A stretch of DNA of 64,000 nucleotides from Halalkaliarchaeum sp. AArc-CO (GTDB lineage Archaea > Halobacteriota > Halobacteria > Halobacteriales > Haloferacaceae), in assembly GCF_024972735.1 (NCBI RefSeq), contig NZ_CP087723.1:124001-188000 (forward strand), in the 5' to 3' direction. The position numbers and the translations under genes were made by a program. The notes under the pieces are model-generated. The model did no database searches. It was not told the DNA's origin and saw nothing but the letters and a program-made list of their open reading frames with translations. Position 1 is the first letter of the stretch; each line of letters opens with the position of its first letter. Positions 25,818 through 35,822 of the stretch are shown here, in pieces.

Positions 25818-25934
25818 CTCGGGGAGCCATTGTGGTTGGACGGCGAGAACGGCCGACGCGAACCGATCGTGTCGTGGACGGAACCGACTCCGGTTTCGGG
25901 AGGCTGCATACGTCCGAAACAAGGGTCGCAGCGC

Positions 25935-25942
25935 ATTTATAA
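25935..25942 (-). promoter_or_regulatory. TATA box of hsp20
   Basis: Minus-strand ttataaat. If transcription begins about 25 nt downstream (near 25910), the ATG at 25922 would be untranscribed, which supports an internal start codon for hsp20. Confidence 0.55.
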
Positions 25943-26053
25943 TCCTCGACAGGATTGGCCCGTAGCGCCCCGGGTGAAACGGAGGTGCCTCGGGAACTGA
26001 GCTACCCCGGGAACAGGGGTGTCTCGAGCGGGATCAACACTCTCCGACTGCCC

Positions 26054-26212
26054 CTACAGTTCGATCCGTTCGAGGCAGTCGGTCCCGCCACACACCGGAC
26101 ACGACATGTCGGCAACCGAGTGGTCCTCGGGAACGTCGTAGGTGTAGTGGTTCTCCCACATGTCCAGAAAGCAGTCCACATTTGTGCACTTGATCTCCTC
26201 GGTCGGCGGCAT
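26054..26212 (-). CDS. 52-aa zinc-binding micro-protein
   Basis: 52 aa (MPPTEEIKCTNVDCFLDMWE ... MSCPVCGGTDCLERIEL). Two cysteine pairs: C9/C14 (KCTNVDC) and a CPxCGG zinc-ribbon half-site near residue 39, plus C45. It resembles the CPxCG small zinc-finger proteins that are common and largely uncharacterised in haloarchaea. The acidic middle and clean start/stop support it as real. It lies 44 bp from another small Cys-rich gene in the same orientation. Confidence 0.8.
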   Translation of the reverse strand: MPPTEEIKCTNVDCFLDMWENHYTYDVPEDHSVADMSCPVCGGTDCLERIEL

Positions 26213-26256
26213 ACCTGACGGTGGGAACCCCGACTAATCAACGTTGGCGTCGGGAG

Positions 26257-26430
26257 TCAGTCGTCACCGAACGGTCCGGGACCGCCGCCCCCTGGTCGCT
26301 CGTCTTTGCTCGCACACTCGCCGTTGCCGTTAATCTGGAGTCGACCCTGGAAGTTGCACGTTCTGCTCTGGTTGTACATACAACGGGTGCAGCCACATTC
26401 GACCGGGATCCGGTTGTTACGACGGGACAT
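26257..26430 (-). CDS. 57-aa Cys-rich micro-protein (DUF1540-like)
   Basis: 57 aa beginning MSRRNNRIPVECGCTRCMYN. Five cysteines arranged CGCxRC ... TCNF ... GECASKD, similar to DUF1540-type metal-binding domains, then a glycine/proline-rich tail (ERPGGGGPGPFGDD). An AT-rich stretch (caataatcc, about 26453-26461) lies about 25 nt upstream of the start at 26430, as expected of a leaderless gene. Function unknown. It may be co-transcribed with the zinc micro-protein gene that follows. Confidence 0.75.
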   Translation of the reverse strand: MSRRNNRIPVECGCTRCMYNQSRTCNFQGRLQINGNGECASKDERPGGGGPGPFGDD

Positions 26431-26638
26431 GGTTCGGGTTCGGAAACGACGGGCAATAATCCTTCGGCGGGACGAACTCGTGACCTGTTTTGATACTCGC
26501 GACGGAGCCGCCTGCATGACCAGAAAAGATATCTAGTTATCAATTCAAGAGTCGGATATGGTGCTCCACGCTCGGCGGCAACGCGGCCAGTGTTCTGCCT
26601 GTGGCTGGGCGACGTCTGCCGTTTCGAGGTGGCCGTAG

Positions 26639-28549
26639 ATGCGCAGTCGGACGGTTTTGGCGCTCGTGGCGGTCGTCGTGGTCGGATCGCTGGCGGGGAT
26701 AAGCGCGGTCCAGGCACAGGGACAGTACGTGAGCGGCGAACCGGCGCTTTCCGTGTTTGCCCCGAACCCGACCCTCGAGCCGGGCGAGACCACCCAACTC
26801 GACGTCCAGGTCGCCAACGACGGGACCCAGCGGTGGGGTCCCGGCGCACAGCGGGACGAAGTGACCACGGCCCGTAGCGTCCAGATCGAAGTCCGGGACG
26901 GCGGGACGCCGTTTGCGGTCGAAACCGAACGGCAGTCGATCGGATCGCTCCGGGACGGCGACGTACGCTCGGTCCCCATTGCGGTGCGCGTCCCGGAGGG
27001 CGTCGAACCGGGCACGTACTCGCTCGACGTCCGGCTGCGCTACTCGTACGTGGCCCAGTCGGATCCCGGAAGCGGCGTCATTCAGGAGCGAACGCGGCGG
27101 GTGACCCGGACGATCGACGTCAGGGTCGAGGATCGACCCCGGTTCCAGCTTCACGGGATCGAAAGCAACGTCCAGATCGGGGGAACCGGAACAGTCGCAG
27201 TCGAGGTCGAAAACACGGGCGAGGAGCCCGCAAGCGAACTCGCAGTCCCCCTCGAGTCGACCAGTCCGAACGTTGGATTCGGCGAGGCGCAACGCGACAC
27301 CGCGCGTGTCGACCGACTCGAAGCGGGAGAATCGACGGTCCTCGAATACGACGTCGTCGTTCGCGAGGGAACCACGGTCCGGAACTACTCGCTCGACGGG
27401 TCGGTTCAGTTCACTGATCCCGACGGGATCCGTGGGGTCGAGGACGGTCTCTCGGTCGGCTTCACCCCGCTTGATCCACAGGGCTTCGCGTTCGAGATCG
27501 AGGAGTCGACCCTGCGGGTCGGCGAGGTGGGGACGATCACGGGAACGGTGCGAAACGACGGCCCGCTGCCGGTCGAGGGCGTCTCGATCGCGCCCGCGGA
27601 AGGGTCGCTGGAGGTACAGGGGGGTCCGTACGCAGTCGGCGATCTGGCCGTCGACGAATCGGCCACCTTCCGTCTGCGGGTCGCGGTTCCGGAGGCCGCC
27701 GACACCGCCCCACAGCGGATCGATCTGTCGACGACCTACCGGACCGACGGGGACCGTGACCGGGTGGCGACCGAGCCGGTGAGCGTCCCGATCGACGAGC
27801 AGGAGTTCGACGTGCGTCTCGAGGAGTCGACGCTACGGATCGGTGAAACCGGCGAAATCGTCGGCACTGTCCGGAACGACGGCCCCGTCGCAGTCGAGGG
27901 CGTGACGGTGACGCTCGGTGAGGGTACCGTCGAGCCGCGGAGTCGGAGCTACGCAGTCGGCGATCTCGAGGTCGACGAGGCGGCCGAATTCCGGTTCCGG
28001 GCGGTGGTGCCGGCGGGGACCGACGCCACGCCACAGCGGATCGACGTGACGACCACCTACCGCACCGCAGCGGGTCACGACCGGTCGGTGATTGACCCAG
28101 TGCGCGTCCCCGTCGCCGAGCGCCGGGACGCGGTTTCGGTGACGGCCCTCGACCCGACGTTCGTCGCCGGCGGGGAAGGAGCGCTCGCTCTCGAGGTGAC
28201 AAACCAGCGGGACGTCGAGATACGCGACGTCCGGCTTCGCCTCGCCGTCGAGGACCCCCTCGAGAGCGACTTTACGACCACGATCGTCCCCTCCCTTGCG
28301 CCCGGGGAGACCGACCGGGTCGCGTTCGATCTCGAAGTCGACGGCGATGCGCCTCCCAGCCAGTACCCTGCCGTCATCGACGTCGAATATCTCGACCCCG
28401 ACGACGAAACGCAGACTGTGAGACCACTCACCGTCTCCGTCTCGGTGACCGAGGACCCGGACGAGCCGGTGCTCGCGATAGAGATCATCGCATTCATCGC
28501 CGTGATGATCCTCGTCGTCGCGGCGTTCGTGTGGCTTTACCGGAGGTGA
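26639..28549 (+). CDS. Secreted, membrane-anchored NEW3/COG1361-type protein
   Basis: 636 aa. N-terminal signal peptide (RTVLALVAVVVVGSLAGISAVQAQG) and a C-terminal transmembrane helix (EIIAFIAVMILVVAAFVWLYRR) place a ~580-residue domain outside the membrane. The body consists of immunoglobulin-like beta modules with GETT.LDV.V.NDG-type repeats. Two of them, about 283-385 and 393-495, are near duplicates (FEIEESTLRVGEVGTITGT / VRLEESTLRIGETGEIVGT). The stop codon is 6 bp before the ABC ATPase start, so it is the first gene of the export cassette and probably an extracellular partner of the transporter. No enzymatic motif was seen. Confidence 0.85.
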   Translation: MRSRTVLALVAVVVVGSLAGISAVQAQGQYVSGEPALSVFAPNPTLEPGETTQLDVQVANDGTQRWGPGAQRDEVTTARSVQIEVRDGGTPFAVETERQSIGSLRDGDVRSVPIAVRVPEGVEPGTYSLDVRLRYSYVAQSDPGSGVIQERTRRVTRTIDVRVEDRPRFQLHGIESNVQIGGTGTVAVEVENTGEEPASELAVPLESTSPNVGFGEAQRDTARVDRLEAGESTVLEYDVVVREGTTVRNYSLDGSVQFTDPDGIRGVEDGLSVGFTPLDPQGFAFEIEESTLRVGEVGTITGTVRNDGPLPVEGVSIAPAEGSLEVQGGPYAVGDLAVDESATFRLRVAVPEAADTAPQRIDLSTTYRTDGDRDRVATEPVSVPIDEQEFDVRLEESTLRIGETGEIVGTVRNDGPVAVEGVTVTLGEGTVEPRSRSYAVGDLEVDEAAEFRFRAVVPAGTDATPQRIDVTTTYRTAAGHDRSVIDPVRVPVAERRDAVSVTALDPTFVAGGEGALALEVTNQRDVEIRDVRLRLAVEDPLESDFTTTIVPSLAPGETDRVAFDLEVDGDAPPSQYPAVIDVEYLDPDDETQTVRPLTVSVSVTEDPDEPVLAIEIIAFIAVMILVVAAFVWLYRR

Positions 28550-28554
28550 CCCCC

Positions 28555-29558
<1,004 letters not shown>

Positions 29559-29562
<4 letters not shown>

Positions 29563-30341
29563 CGGCCATCGTTCTCGACGAGTCCCGAAAGCTTCGTCGG
29601 GGATCGCTCATCCTGACCGGCGTGTTCGCGATGCTAACCGCGTTCATGCTCGCGATCTTTCCGGCGATGAAAGAGGAGGCGGAGCTGATCGAGGAGGTGT
29701 ATCCGGAGTACATACTTGTCATGCTTGGGTTCGAGGAGATGCACACAATCGAGGGGTTCGCCGGAGGCTACGTCTATCCGTTCGTCTGGATCCTGTTCGG
29801 CGGGGTCTACTTCGCGTACGTCGGCGGGGGTCTAGTCGCCGGGGACATTCGGTCCCGGAAGATGGATCTCACACTCGCGAATCCGGTGTCTCGGGAGTCT
29901 GTACTGGTCCAGAAGGTCGCCGCGCTGTGGGTTCCGCTGGTCGCGCTGAACGCCGGCCTGCTGGCCGTGATGTTCGTCGGATCGCGACTGGTCGGCGAAC
30001 CGCTTGCACTTTCCGACGTCGGACTCGTCCATCTGCTCAGCGTCCCGTATCTGCTGGTGTGTGCCGGGATCGGGGTGGTCTTCTCGGTCGTCTTCGATCG
30101 GGTCGGGCGGGCACAGGTCACCGCGCTGGGGTTGGTTTTCATGCTCTGGCTGGTGGACGGGATCTCGCTCATGCAACCGGACTACGAGTGGGTGGGCGAC
30201 TTCACGCCGAGCCGATACTACGACCCGTCGGCGATTCTTCTCCACGCCGAGTACGCGTTCTTCGACGCCGCGGTTCTCCTCGTGGCGTTTCTGGCCCTGC
30301 TCGGCGTCGCCACAGTGATCTTCACGCGGAGGGACATCTGA
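29559..30341 (+). CDS. ABC-2 type transporter permease 1
   Basis: 260 aa, six hydrophobic segments expected of an ABC-2 permease. Conserved block DIRSRKMDLTLANPVSRESVLVQK and the membrane stretch HLLSVPYLLVCAGIG are shared almost word for word with the next gene, so the two are tandem duplicates and probably form a heterodimeric pore. ATG overlaps the ATPase stop by 4 bp. Confidence 0.9.
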
Positions 30342-30383
30342 CGTGCCCGGGGGATTTTCTGACGTATCTGGGGGGATTTCGAC

Positions 30384-31169
30384 GTGACGGCCATCCTTCG
30401 TTCCGAGTCCAGGCGGCTCCAGCGGAGTTCCGTCGTGCTGGTCGTCGTGTTCGCGCTGCTTTCGGTTCTGTACTTCTCGATGTTTCCCGAACTGGGTGGC
30501 GAGGAGGCGGAAGAGCTCTTCGAGGCGTTTCCGGAGGCGATGTTCGACCTGTTCGGGATCGAGGCGATCCACACGATCGAGGGGTTCATCGCCGCGGAGG
30601 TGTACTCCTTCTTTTGGGTGATCCTGCTCGGGATCTACTTCGCGTACGTCGGTGCCGGGATGATCGCGGGGGACATCGAGGACCGCAAGATGGACCTCAC
30701 GCTTGCGAACCCGGTCTCCCGGGAATCGGTGCTGGTCCAGAAGATCGCCGCCTTCTGGGTCCCGCTGGTCGTGTTGAACACCGTCGTTCCGGTCATCGTC
30801 TACGTCGGGTCGCGTCTCATCGAGGAACCGATCGACGGCGTTGCGATCGCGATGGTTCACCTGCTCAGCGTCCCGTACCTGCTGGTGTGTGCCGGGATCG
30901 GGATCCTGCTGTCGGTCGTTATCGACCGCAAACGCACCGCTCAATCCACGGCGCTCGGGCTCGTGTTCGTTCTCTGGTTGATCGAGGGCACCTCCAACAT
31001 GGCCTCGGATTACGAGTGGGTCGGCTACTTCACCCCGAGCCGGTATTACGACGAGACAGCGATCCTCGTCCGCGAGGAGTACGCGTTCCTCGACGCCGCA
31101 ATCCTGCTCTCCGCGTTTCTTCTTCTGGTACTTCTCGCGGTCGGCATCTTCGTCCGTCGGGACATTTGA
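30384..31169 (+). CDS. ABC-2 type transporter permease 2
   Basis: 261 aa paralogue of the preceding permease, with the same order of helices and the shared blocks DIEDRKMDLTLANPVSRESVLVQK, HLLSVPYLLVCAGIG and the ending FVRRDI. GTG start at 30384; the short gap before it holds a small repeat of ggggattt words. With the ATPase and the NEW3-type protein it makes a complete exporter of unknown substrate. Confidence 0.88.
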   Translation: MTAILRSESRRLQRSSVVLVVVFALLSVLYFSMFPELGGEEAEELFEAFPEAMFDLFGIEAIHTIEGFIAAEVYSFFWVILLGIYFAYVGAGMIAGDIEDRKMDLTLANPVSRESVLVQKIAAFWVPLVVLNTVVPVIVYVGSRLIEEPIDGVAIAMVHLLSVPYLLVCAGIGILLSVVIDRKRTAQSTALGLVFVLWLIEGTSNMASDYEWVGYFTPSRYYDETAILVREEYAFLDAAILLSAFLLLVLLAVGIFVRRDI

Positions 31170-31236
31170 CTCGAAATCCCACGGAGATTTGACTCATAAC
31201 CGGTTCGTTTTTGAAGTCACGGACCGAGGAAACCGC

Positions 31237-31836
31237 ATGCACGGGTTCAGCGACGAGGAGCGGACACGGATCGAGGACCGCCTCGTCGAGACCGGTCGGG
31301 AACTGCTCCGGGTGTATGGCCCCCACAAGACCAACGTGAAAGACGTCACGGAGCCGGTCGGGATCGCGAAGAGTTCGTTTTACCTCTTTTTCGACTCGAA
31401 AGCCGAACTGTACGTAGAGGTCGTCCAGCGGGAAAGCGACGAGTTCCTCGAAGAGGTCGAACGCGAACTGGAAGGGCTCACTGATCCACGGGGTGGGCTC
31501 GAACAGTTATTTCGGCTGTACGCTGAATTCGCCGAAACGAATCCGTTGATCCAGTACCGCGAGGAACTTCTCAACAGCATCTCCCCCGAGCTCCTCGAGG
31601 AACTGGGAACCGAACAACTGGCCGACTACGTGCCGATCGTCGAATCACTCCAGGAGCGAAGCGACGGGCGGTTTTCGGAGTACGAGCCGGAGACCGTTCT
31701 CGGTGTGATGGGGACGATCGGCTATCTCGCGGTACACAGAGATGAATTAGATGCCTACCGGGAGGGGTACTACGAAGAAGTCAGGGAACTCGCGATCGTC
31801 GCGCTTGCTCGGGGGTTGACGGCGCCCGAAGCGTGA
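31237..31836 (+). CDS. TetR/AcrR-family regulator
   Basis: 199 aa. N-terminal HTH of the TetR type (TNVKDVTEPVGIAKSSFYLFFDSKAELY, about residues 29-56), then an all-helical ligand-binding domain. It is the last gene of the export cassette on the same strand, so it is a likely local regulator of the NEW3-ABC genes. Start ATG at 31237 (MHGFSDEERTR); 16 in-frame codons upstream are rejected because of composition. Confidence 0.88.
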   Translation: MHGFSDEERTRIEDRLVETGRELLRVYGPHKTNVKDVTEPVGIAKSSFYLFFDSKAELYVEVVQRESDEFLEEVERELEGLTDPRGGLEQLFRLYAEFAETNPLIQYREELLNSISPELLEELGTEQLADYVPIVESLQERSDGRFSEYEPETVLGVMGTIGYLAVHRDELDAYREGYYEEVRELAIVALARGLTAPEA

Positions 31837-31935
31837 TCGGGTCCCGCGTTCGACCGCTCCGGTGGCTCTCCTGTCGTTCTGTGAGTGTCGATCGACTGTC
31901 CTCTCCCGCTTCGGATCGCGTCGAGAGCAGTCAGG

Positions 31936-32145
31936 TCACCACTTCCCGACCTTCCCGCAGTTCGGACATTTGATTTTGATCTTGTCGCCCCTGATGAGCC
32001 GATTCTTCTTTTTTACGTTCCCGATGTTTTTCAGACACTGCGAGTGATACGCTGCGCCGCAGTTCGGACATCGCCCTCCGAGATCCTTCGTCACTTCCGA
32101 TCCACAGACCGTGCACGGAAACGAGTCGCTGCTAAACAGTCCCAT
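31936..32145 (-). CDS. Zinc-ribbon / treble-clef small protein
   Basis: 69 aa. Three zinc-knuckle pairs are visible: CTVCG (about 11-14), CPNCGAAYHSQC (26-37) and CPNCGKVGKW at the C-terminus; the middle is lysine-rich (VKKKNRLIRGDKIKIK). It resembles a RING-like or double zinc-ribbon fold and is not acidic like its neighbours, which hints at nucleic-acid binding or recent acquisition. A TATA-like tatttaaa at 32173-32180 (minus strand) fits the start at 32145. Function unknown. Confidence 0.75.
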   Translation of the reverse strand: MGLFSSDSFPCTVCGSEVTKDLGGRCPNCGAAYHSQCLKNIGNVKKKNRLIRGDKIKIKCPNCGKVGKW

Positions 32146-32445
32146 GATCCGAGTATGACGTTTCACCTAATGTATTTAAATCCGGTTGTTAAGCTGACGT
32201 GTGTGATTATGATCATTTCTGTTATACAGGTATCGATAAAAGGCCGGAGTATTTCGATACGTGCCGAAAATATCGACAAAAGCACTTATTTACTACCGTA
32301 GAGTCGCTTCCGGCCCGAGACCCGCGCAAACGCAAGCGAGTGTCCAGTTACCCGCCAGAAAAGTCCGGACGGAGTCCCACGCGAACGCAAGTGAGCGTGG
32401 GGCACGTCCGGACGTGAACGTAACGAACGAAGTGAGTGAAGAGAA
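32146..32445. other. AT-rich, repeat-bearing intergenic region before tRNA-Arg
   Basis: About 300 bp without a convincing gene. The left half (32146-32300) is much more AT-rich than the window average. The right half holds palindromes: cccacgc (32376-32382) with gcgtggg (32395-32401), and an extra copy of the tRNA-Arg 3'-end core gtccggacggag at 32363-32374. Short ORFs here were judged spurious. Confidence 0.6.
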
Positions 32446-32454
32446 CGTCCGGAC
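32363..32454. repeat. Copies of the tRNA-Arg 3'-end sequence and GCGAACG-type hairpin
   Basis: The 12-bp word gtccggacggag, which is the tRNA 3' end as seen on the plus strand, occurs at 32363-32374 and in the tRNA itself at 32447-32458. The 8-bp core gtccggac also occurs at 32406-32413. Between them lie gcgaacgcaagtgagcg and cgaacgaagtgagtg words, like those after tRNA-Asp. Confidence 0.75.
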
Positions 32455-32518
32455 GGAGATTTGAACTCCGGTCCCTGGCTCCGCAAGCCAAGAGGATAGT
32501 CCACTACCCTACCCGGAC
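32446..32518 (-). tRNA. tRNA-Arg (GCG)
   Basis: 73 nt on the minus strand. Acceptor GTCCGGG pairs with TCCGGAC; discriminator G at 32446; anticodon loop ttgcgga with anticodon gcg (plus-strand cgc at 32482-32484), reading CGC codons; T arm ccgga-gttcaaa-tctccg. No intron, no encoded CCA. Confidence 0.93.
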
Positions 32519-32784
32519 TCACTCCTACCTATCCGGGGTCGACTTAAGACGGTTACGGTCCGGGACGTGACCTGGATGTGGTCGGGTCGTAGTTTGGACG
32601 TCGGCGTCGACATCCACCGGACCGACGGGGAAACTGCGACTGTCGGACGCGAGGGTTCAAAAGTGATCCCGAACCAACCCGTCTCGATGCGACGATCGAT
32701 CACGATACAACCGCGAGACTCCGGCGCCTCGACCGGCCAACGGCAACGCTTAAGCGGCGTCTCTTCCTGCCTGTGTGTACGACT

Positions 32785-34263
32785 ATGGGTGTGATCGAGG
32801 ACGTCTACGAGGAGCTGGAAACGGACGTCCCGCTCGAGGAGTTCCGGGCCGCCGTCGAGGAGAAAGTCGAGCAGATGGGCGGGCTCGCCGACGAGGAGAC
32901 GGCGGCGATGCTGATCGCGCACGACCTCCGCGACGAGGAGGTGAGTGGCATCGCCGACATCGAGCCGGGGATGGACGAGGTGAAGTTCCTCGGCAAGGTC
33001 GTCTCGATCGGCGACGTCCGGACGTTCGAGCGTGACGGCGAGGACGAACCGGACGGGCGGGTCTGCAACGTCGAGGTCGCCGACGAGACGGGGCGAATCC
33101 GGATCTCGCTGTGGGACGAAGCCGCCGGTGCGGCCGAAGACCAGCTCGAGGTCGGCCAGGTGCTCCGGATCGCCGGCCGGCCGACCGACGGCTACGACGG
33201 GGTCGAGGTGAGCGTCGACAAGGTCGAACCCGACGAGGAGGCCGAGGTCGATGTCGAAGTCCTCGACACCTACCGGGTCGAGGACCTCGCGCTGGGGCGG
33301 TCGGACGTCGACCTCGTCGGCAAGGTGCTGGATACGGATTCTGTCCGGACGTTCGATCGGGACGACGGCTCGGAAGGAAAGGTCGCAAACCTCACGCTGG
33401 GGGACGAGACCGGCCGCGTGCGGGTGACGCTGTGGGACGAACAGGCCGACCTGGTCGAGGAGTTCGACCCGGGGGAAACCGTCGAGGTGGTCGACGGCTA
33501 CGTTCGGGAGCGCGACGGCGACCTCGAACTCCACGTCGGCTCCCGGGGCGACGTCGAACGCGTCGACGAGGACGTCGAGTACGTCCCGGAGACGACCGAC
33601 ATCGCCGACCTCGAAATCGACCAGACCGCCGACATCGCCGGGGGCGTCGTCGAGACGGATCCCAAACGGACGTTCGACCGGGACGACGGCTCGCAGGGCC
33701 AGGTTCGCAACGTCCGAATCAAAGACGAGACTGGCGAGATCCGGGTCGCGCTGTGGGGCGAGAAGGCCGACGCCGACGTCGATCTCGCGGATCACCTCCT
33801 GGTGACCGACGCCGAGATCCAGGACGGCTGGCAGGACGATCTCGAGGCGTCCGCCAACTGGCGCTCGACCGTGACCGTCCTGAACGAAGAGCCGGCCGCC
33901 GGGGACGCGACCTCCGCTGGTTCTCCCACCAGCGAGGCGCAGGCGGTCGCCGGCGACGCCGGCGGAACTGGGGACGCGGCGGGGGGCCTCTCGGCGTTCG
34001 CCGACGAGGGATCCACGAAGGCGGGATCCACGAACGCAGGAACCACGGACGGGACGACCCAGACCGCACCCGACGCCGGGGCTGACGCCGGCGAGACAGT
34101 CGAGTTTACGGGAACCGTCGTTCAGGCGGGGAACCCGGTCGTCCTCGACGACGGGCGAACGACCCGAAACGTCGAGACGGACGCGACGCTCCGTCTCGGC
34201 GAGGAAGTGACGGTTCGCGGCGAGGAGCGGAACGGGAAGATCGACGCCGACGAAGTGTTCTGA
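32785..34263 (+). CDS. rpaC: RpaC-type replication protein A (ssDNA-binding)
   Basis: 492 aa. At least three OB folds in a row, each with a similar motif: RTFERDGEDEPDGRVCNVEVADE (about 77-100), RTFDRDDGSEGKVANLTLGDE (about 188-208) and RTFDRDDGSQGQVRNVRIKDE (about 294-314). A disordered Ser/Thr/Gly/Ala-rich stretch (375-440) and a short C-terminal OB-like segment follow. No zinc finger, unlike RpaA/RpaB. Protects and organises single-stranded DNA in replication and repair. The gene arrangement rpa - histone - histone-deacetylase-family gene matches that known for Haloferax volcanii. ATG at 32785. Confidence 0.88.
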   Translation: MGVIEDVYEELETDVPLEEFRAAVEEKVEQMGGLADEETAAMLIAHDLRDEEVSGIADIEPGMDEVKFLGKVVSIGDVRTFERDGEDEPDGRVCNVEVADETGRIRISLWDEAAGAAEDQLEVGQVLRIAGRPTDGYDGVEVSVDKVEPDEEAEVDVEVLDTYRVEDLALGRSDVDLVGKVLDTDSVRTFDRDDGSEGKVANLTLGDETGRVRVTLWDEQADLVEEFDPGETVEVVDGYVRERDGDLELHVGSRGDVERVDEDVEYVPETTDIADLEIDQTADIAGGVVETDPKRTFDRDDGSQGQVRNVRIKDETGEIRVALWGEKADADVDLADHLLVTDAEIQDGWQDDLEASANWRSTVTVLNEEPAAGDATSAGSPTSEAQAVAGDAGGTGDAAGGLSAFADEGSTKAGSTNAGTTDGTTQTAPDAGADAGETVEFTGTVVQAGNPVVLDDGRTTRNVETDATLRLGEEVTVRGEERNGKIDADEVF

Positions 34264-34372
34264 GCCGAAGCGCCGGCACCCGTCGTCGATCCGGTTCGAC
34301 CCACGAAGGGGCCCGACGGCGCAAACTTCGCCAACGGAAAGGATTATACCCGGGACGAACGGGTTTTGGTGT

Positions 34373-34804
34373 ATGAGTGTCGAGTTGCCGTTCGCTCCCG
34401 TGGATACGGTCATCCGGCGCAACGCCGGTGACCTCCGCGTGAGCGCCGGCGCGGCCGAGGAGCTGGCCCGCCGGATACAGGACCACGGGGCCGCTCTCGC
34501 CGTCGACGCCGCAGAGGAGGCGACCGCAGACGGTCGCAAGACGTTGATGGCGTCGGACTTCGGCGTCGAGCAGGTGATCGACCGCGAGGACCTCACCCTT
34601 CCGATCGCTCCCGTGGACCGGATCGCTCGACTCCGGATCGACGACTCCTATCGGGTGTCGATGGACGCGCGGATCGCGCTCGCGGACGTTCTCGAGGACT
34701 ACGCCGACAACGTCGCCGCCGCAGCCGCCACGCTCGCTCGCCACGCCGACAGACGGACGGTCCAGGCGGAAGACATCCGGACGTACTTCTCGCTATTCGA
34801 GTGA
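34373..34804 (+). CDS. hstA: Archaeal histone, fused double histone fold
   Basis: 143 aa carrying two histone folds in one chain (about 1-67 and 73-143), the haloarchaeal form. Fold one includes APVDTVIRRNAGDLRVSAGAAEELARRI; fold two APVDRIARLRIDDSYRVSMDARIALADVLEDYADNV. The surface is acidic, so it may act more as a transcription factor than as a compacting protein, as reported for Halobacterium. The stop overlaps the start of the next gene (TGATG), giving translational coupling to the deacetylase-family gene. Confidence 0.95.
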   Translation: MSVELPFAPVDTVIRRNAGDLRVSAGAAEELARRIQDHGAALAVDAAEEATADGRKTLMASDFGVEQVIDREDLTLPIAPVDRIARLRIDDSYRVSMDARIALADVLEDYADNVAAAAATLARHADRRTVQAEDIRTYFSLFE

Positions 34805-35805
34805 TGCAATTCGGCTACAGCGAGACGTGTCTCGACCACGACACTGGCCCGCGTCATCCGGAGAACCCCGACCGGCTTCGCGCGATCCGGCGTCGGCTCG
34901 CGAAACGACACGGCGTCGTCTATCGGGAGGCCTCCCCGGCCGACAGGGAGTCTGTGGCTGCGGTTCACACCCCGGCATACGTCGACGAAGTCCAGGAGTT
35001 CGCCGATCGCGGCGGCGGCAACTGGGACGCCGACACCGTCGCCAGCGAGGCCACCTGGGAGGCCGCGCTCGCGTCGGCTGGACTCGCCCAGTGGGCTGTC
35101 AGGGAGGCGATGGACGGCGCCAACGGACGGGAGACCCCGTTCTCGCTCGGCCGGCCGCCGGGCCATCACGCGATCGAGGACGACGCGATGGGGTTCTGTT
35201 TCTTCAACAACGCCGCCATTGCCGCACAGACGGCGCTGGATTCGACGTCCGTCGAGCGTGTTGCGATCTTCGACTGGGACGTCCACCACGGCAACGGCAC
35301 ACAGGACCTCTTTTACGATCGTGGGGACGTCTTCTATGCTTCGATCCACGAGGACGGACTCTACCCCGGCACCGGGGAGATCGACGAAACCGGCACCGGT
35401 TCGGGCGCGGGATCAACGCTGAACGTCCCGTTCCCGGCCGGCGCCGACGACGCCGACTACGAGTATGCGATCACCGAGGCGGTCGTACCGGCTTTCGAGT
35501 CGTTCGATCCGGACCTCCTGATCGTCTCGGCGGGCTTCGACGCCCACAGACACGACCCGATCTCCCGGATGCGCGTCTCGACGGAGGGGTACGCGCTGTT
35601 CACACAGCTCCTCCGTCGGTTCGGGGATCGGACTTCCACACCGCTCGCGTTCGTTCTCGAGGGCGGCTACGGTCTGGAGACGCTGTCGGACGGCGTCGCC
35701 GCCGTCCACGAGACGTTCGACGGGCGGGACCCGACCGTCGGCGAGGGGGAGCCGTCCCCCGACGCGAAGACGATCGTCGATGGTCTCCTAGAGCGGATCG
35801 AGTGA
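34804..35805 (+). CDS. hdaI: Histone deacetylase-family protein
   Basis: 333 aa class I/II HDAC fold (AcuC-like). Zinc/catalytic residues: PPGHHAIEDDAMGFCFFNN and FDWDVHHGNGTQD, plus the conserved SAGFDAH and a C-terminal EGGYGLETL. Its position directly after the histone gene, with a start-stop overlap, suggests protein deacetylation in the same pathway; the Haloferax homologue was reported as essential. ATG at 34804 (a GTG one codon upstream is equally possible). Confidence 0.9.
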   Translation: MQFGYSETCLDHDTGPRHPENPDRLRAIRRRLAKRHGVVYREASPADRESVAAVHTPAYVDEVQEFADRGGGNWDADTVASEATWEAALASAGLAQWAVREAMDGANGRETPFSLGRPPGHHAIEDDAMGFCFFNNAAIAAQTALDSTSVERVAIFDWDVHHGNGTQDLFYDRGDVFYASIHEDGLYPGTGEIDETGTGSGAGSTLNVPFPAGADDADYEYAITEAVVPAFESFDPDLLIVSAGFDAHRHDPISRMRVSTEGYALFTQLLRRFGDRTSTPLAFVLEGGYGLETLSDGVAAVHETFDGRDPTVGEGEPSPDAKTIVDGLLERIE

Positions 35806-35822
35806 CCGGATCGAGGCCCGTC

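Noticed and set aside
32567-32794. 75-aa plus-strand ORF before rpaC
   Set aside because: Overlaps the promoter and start of rpaC, basic composition and no recognisable motif.
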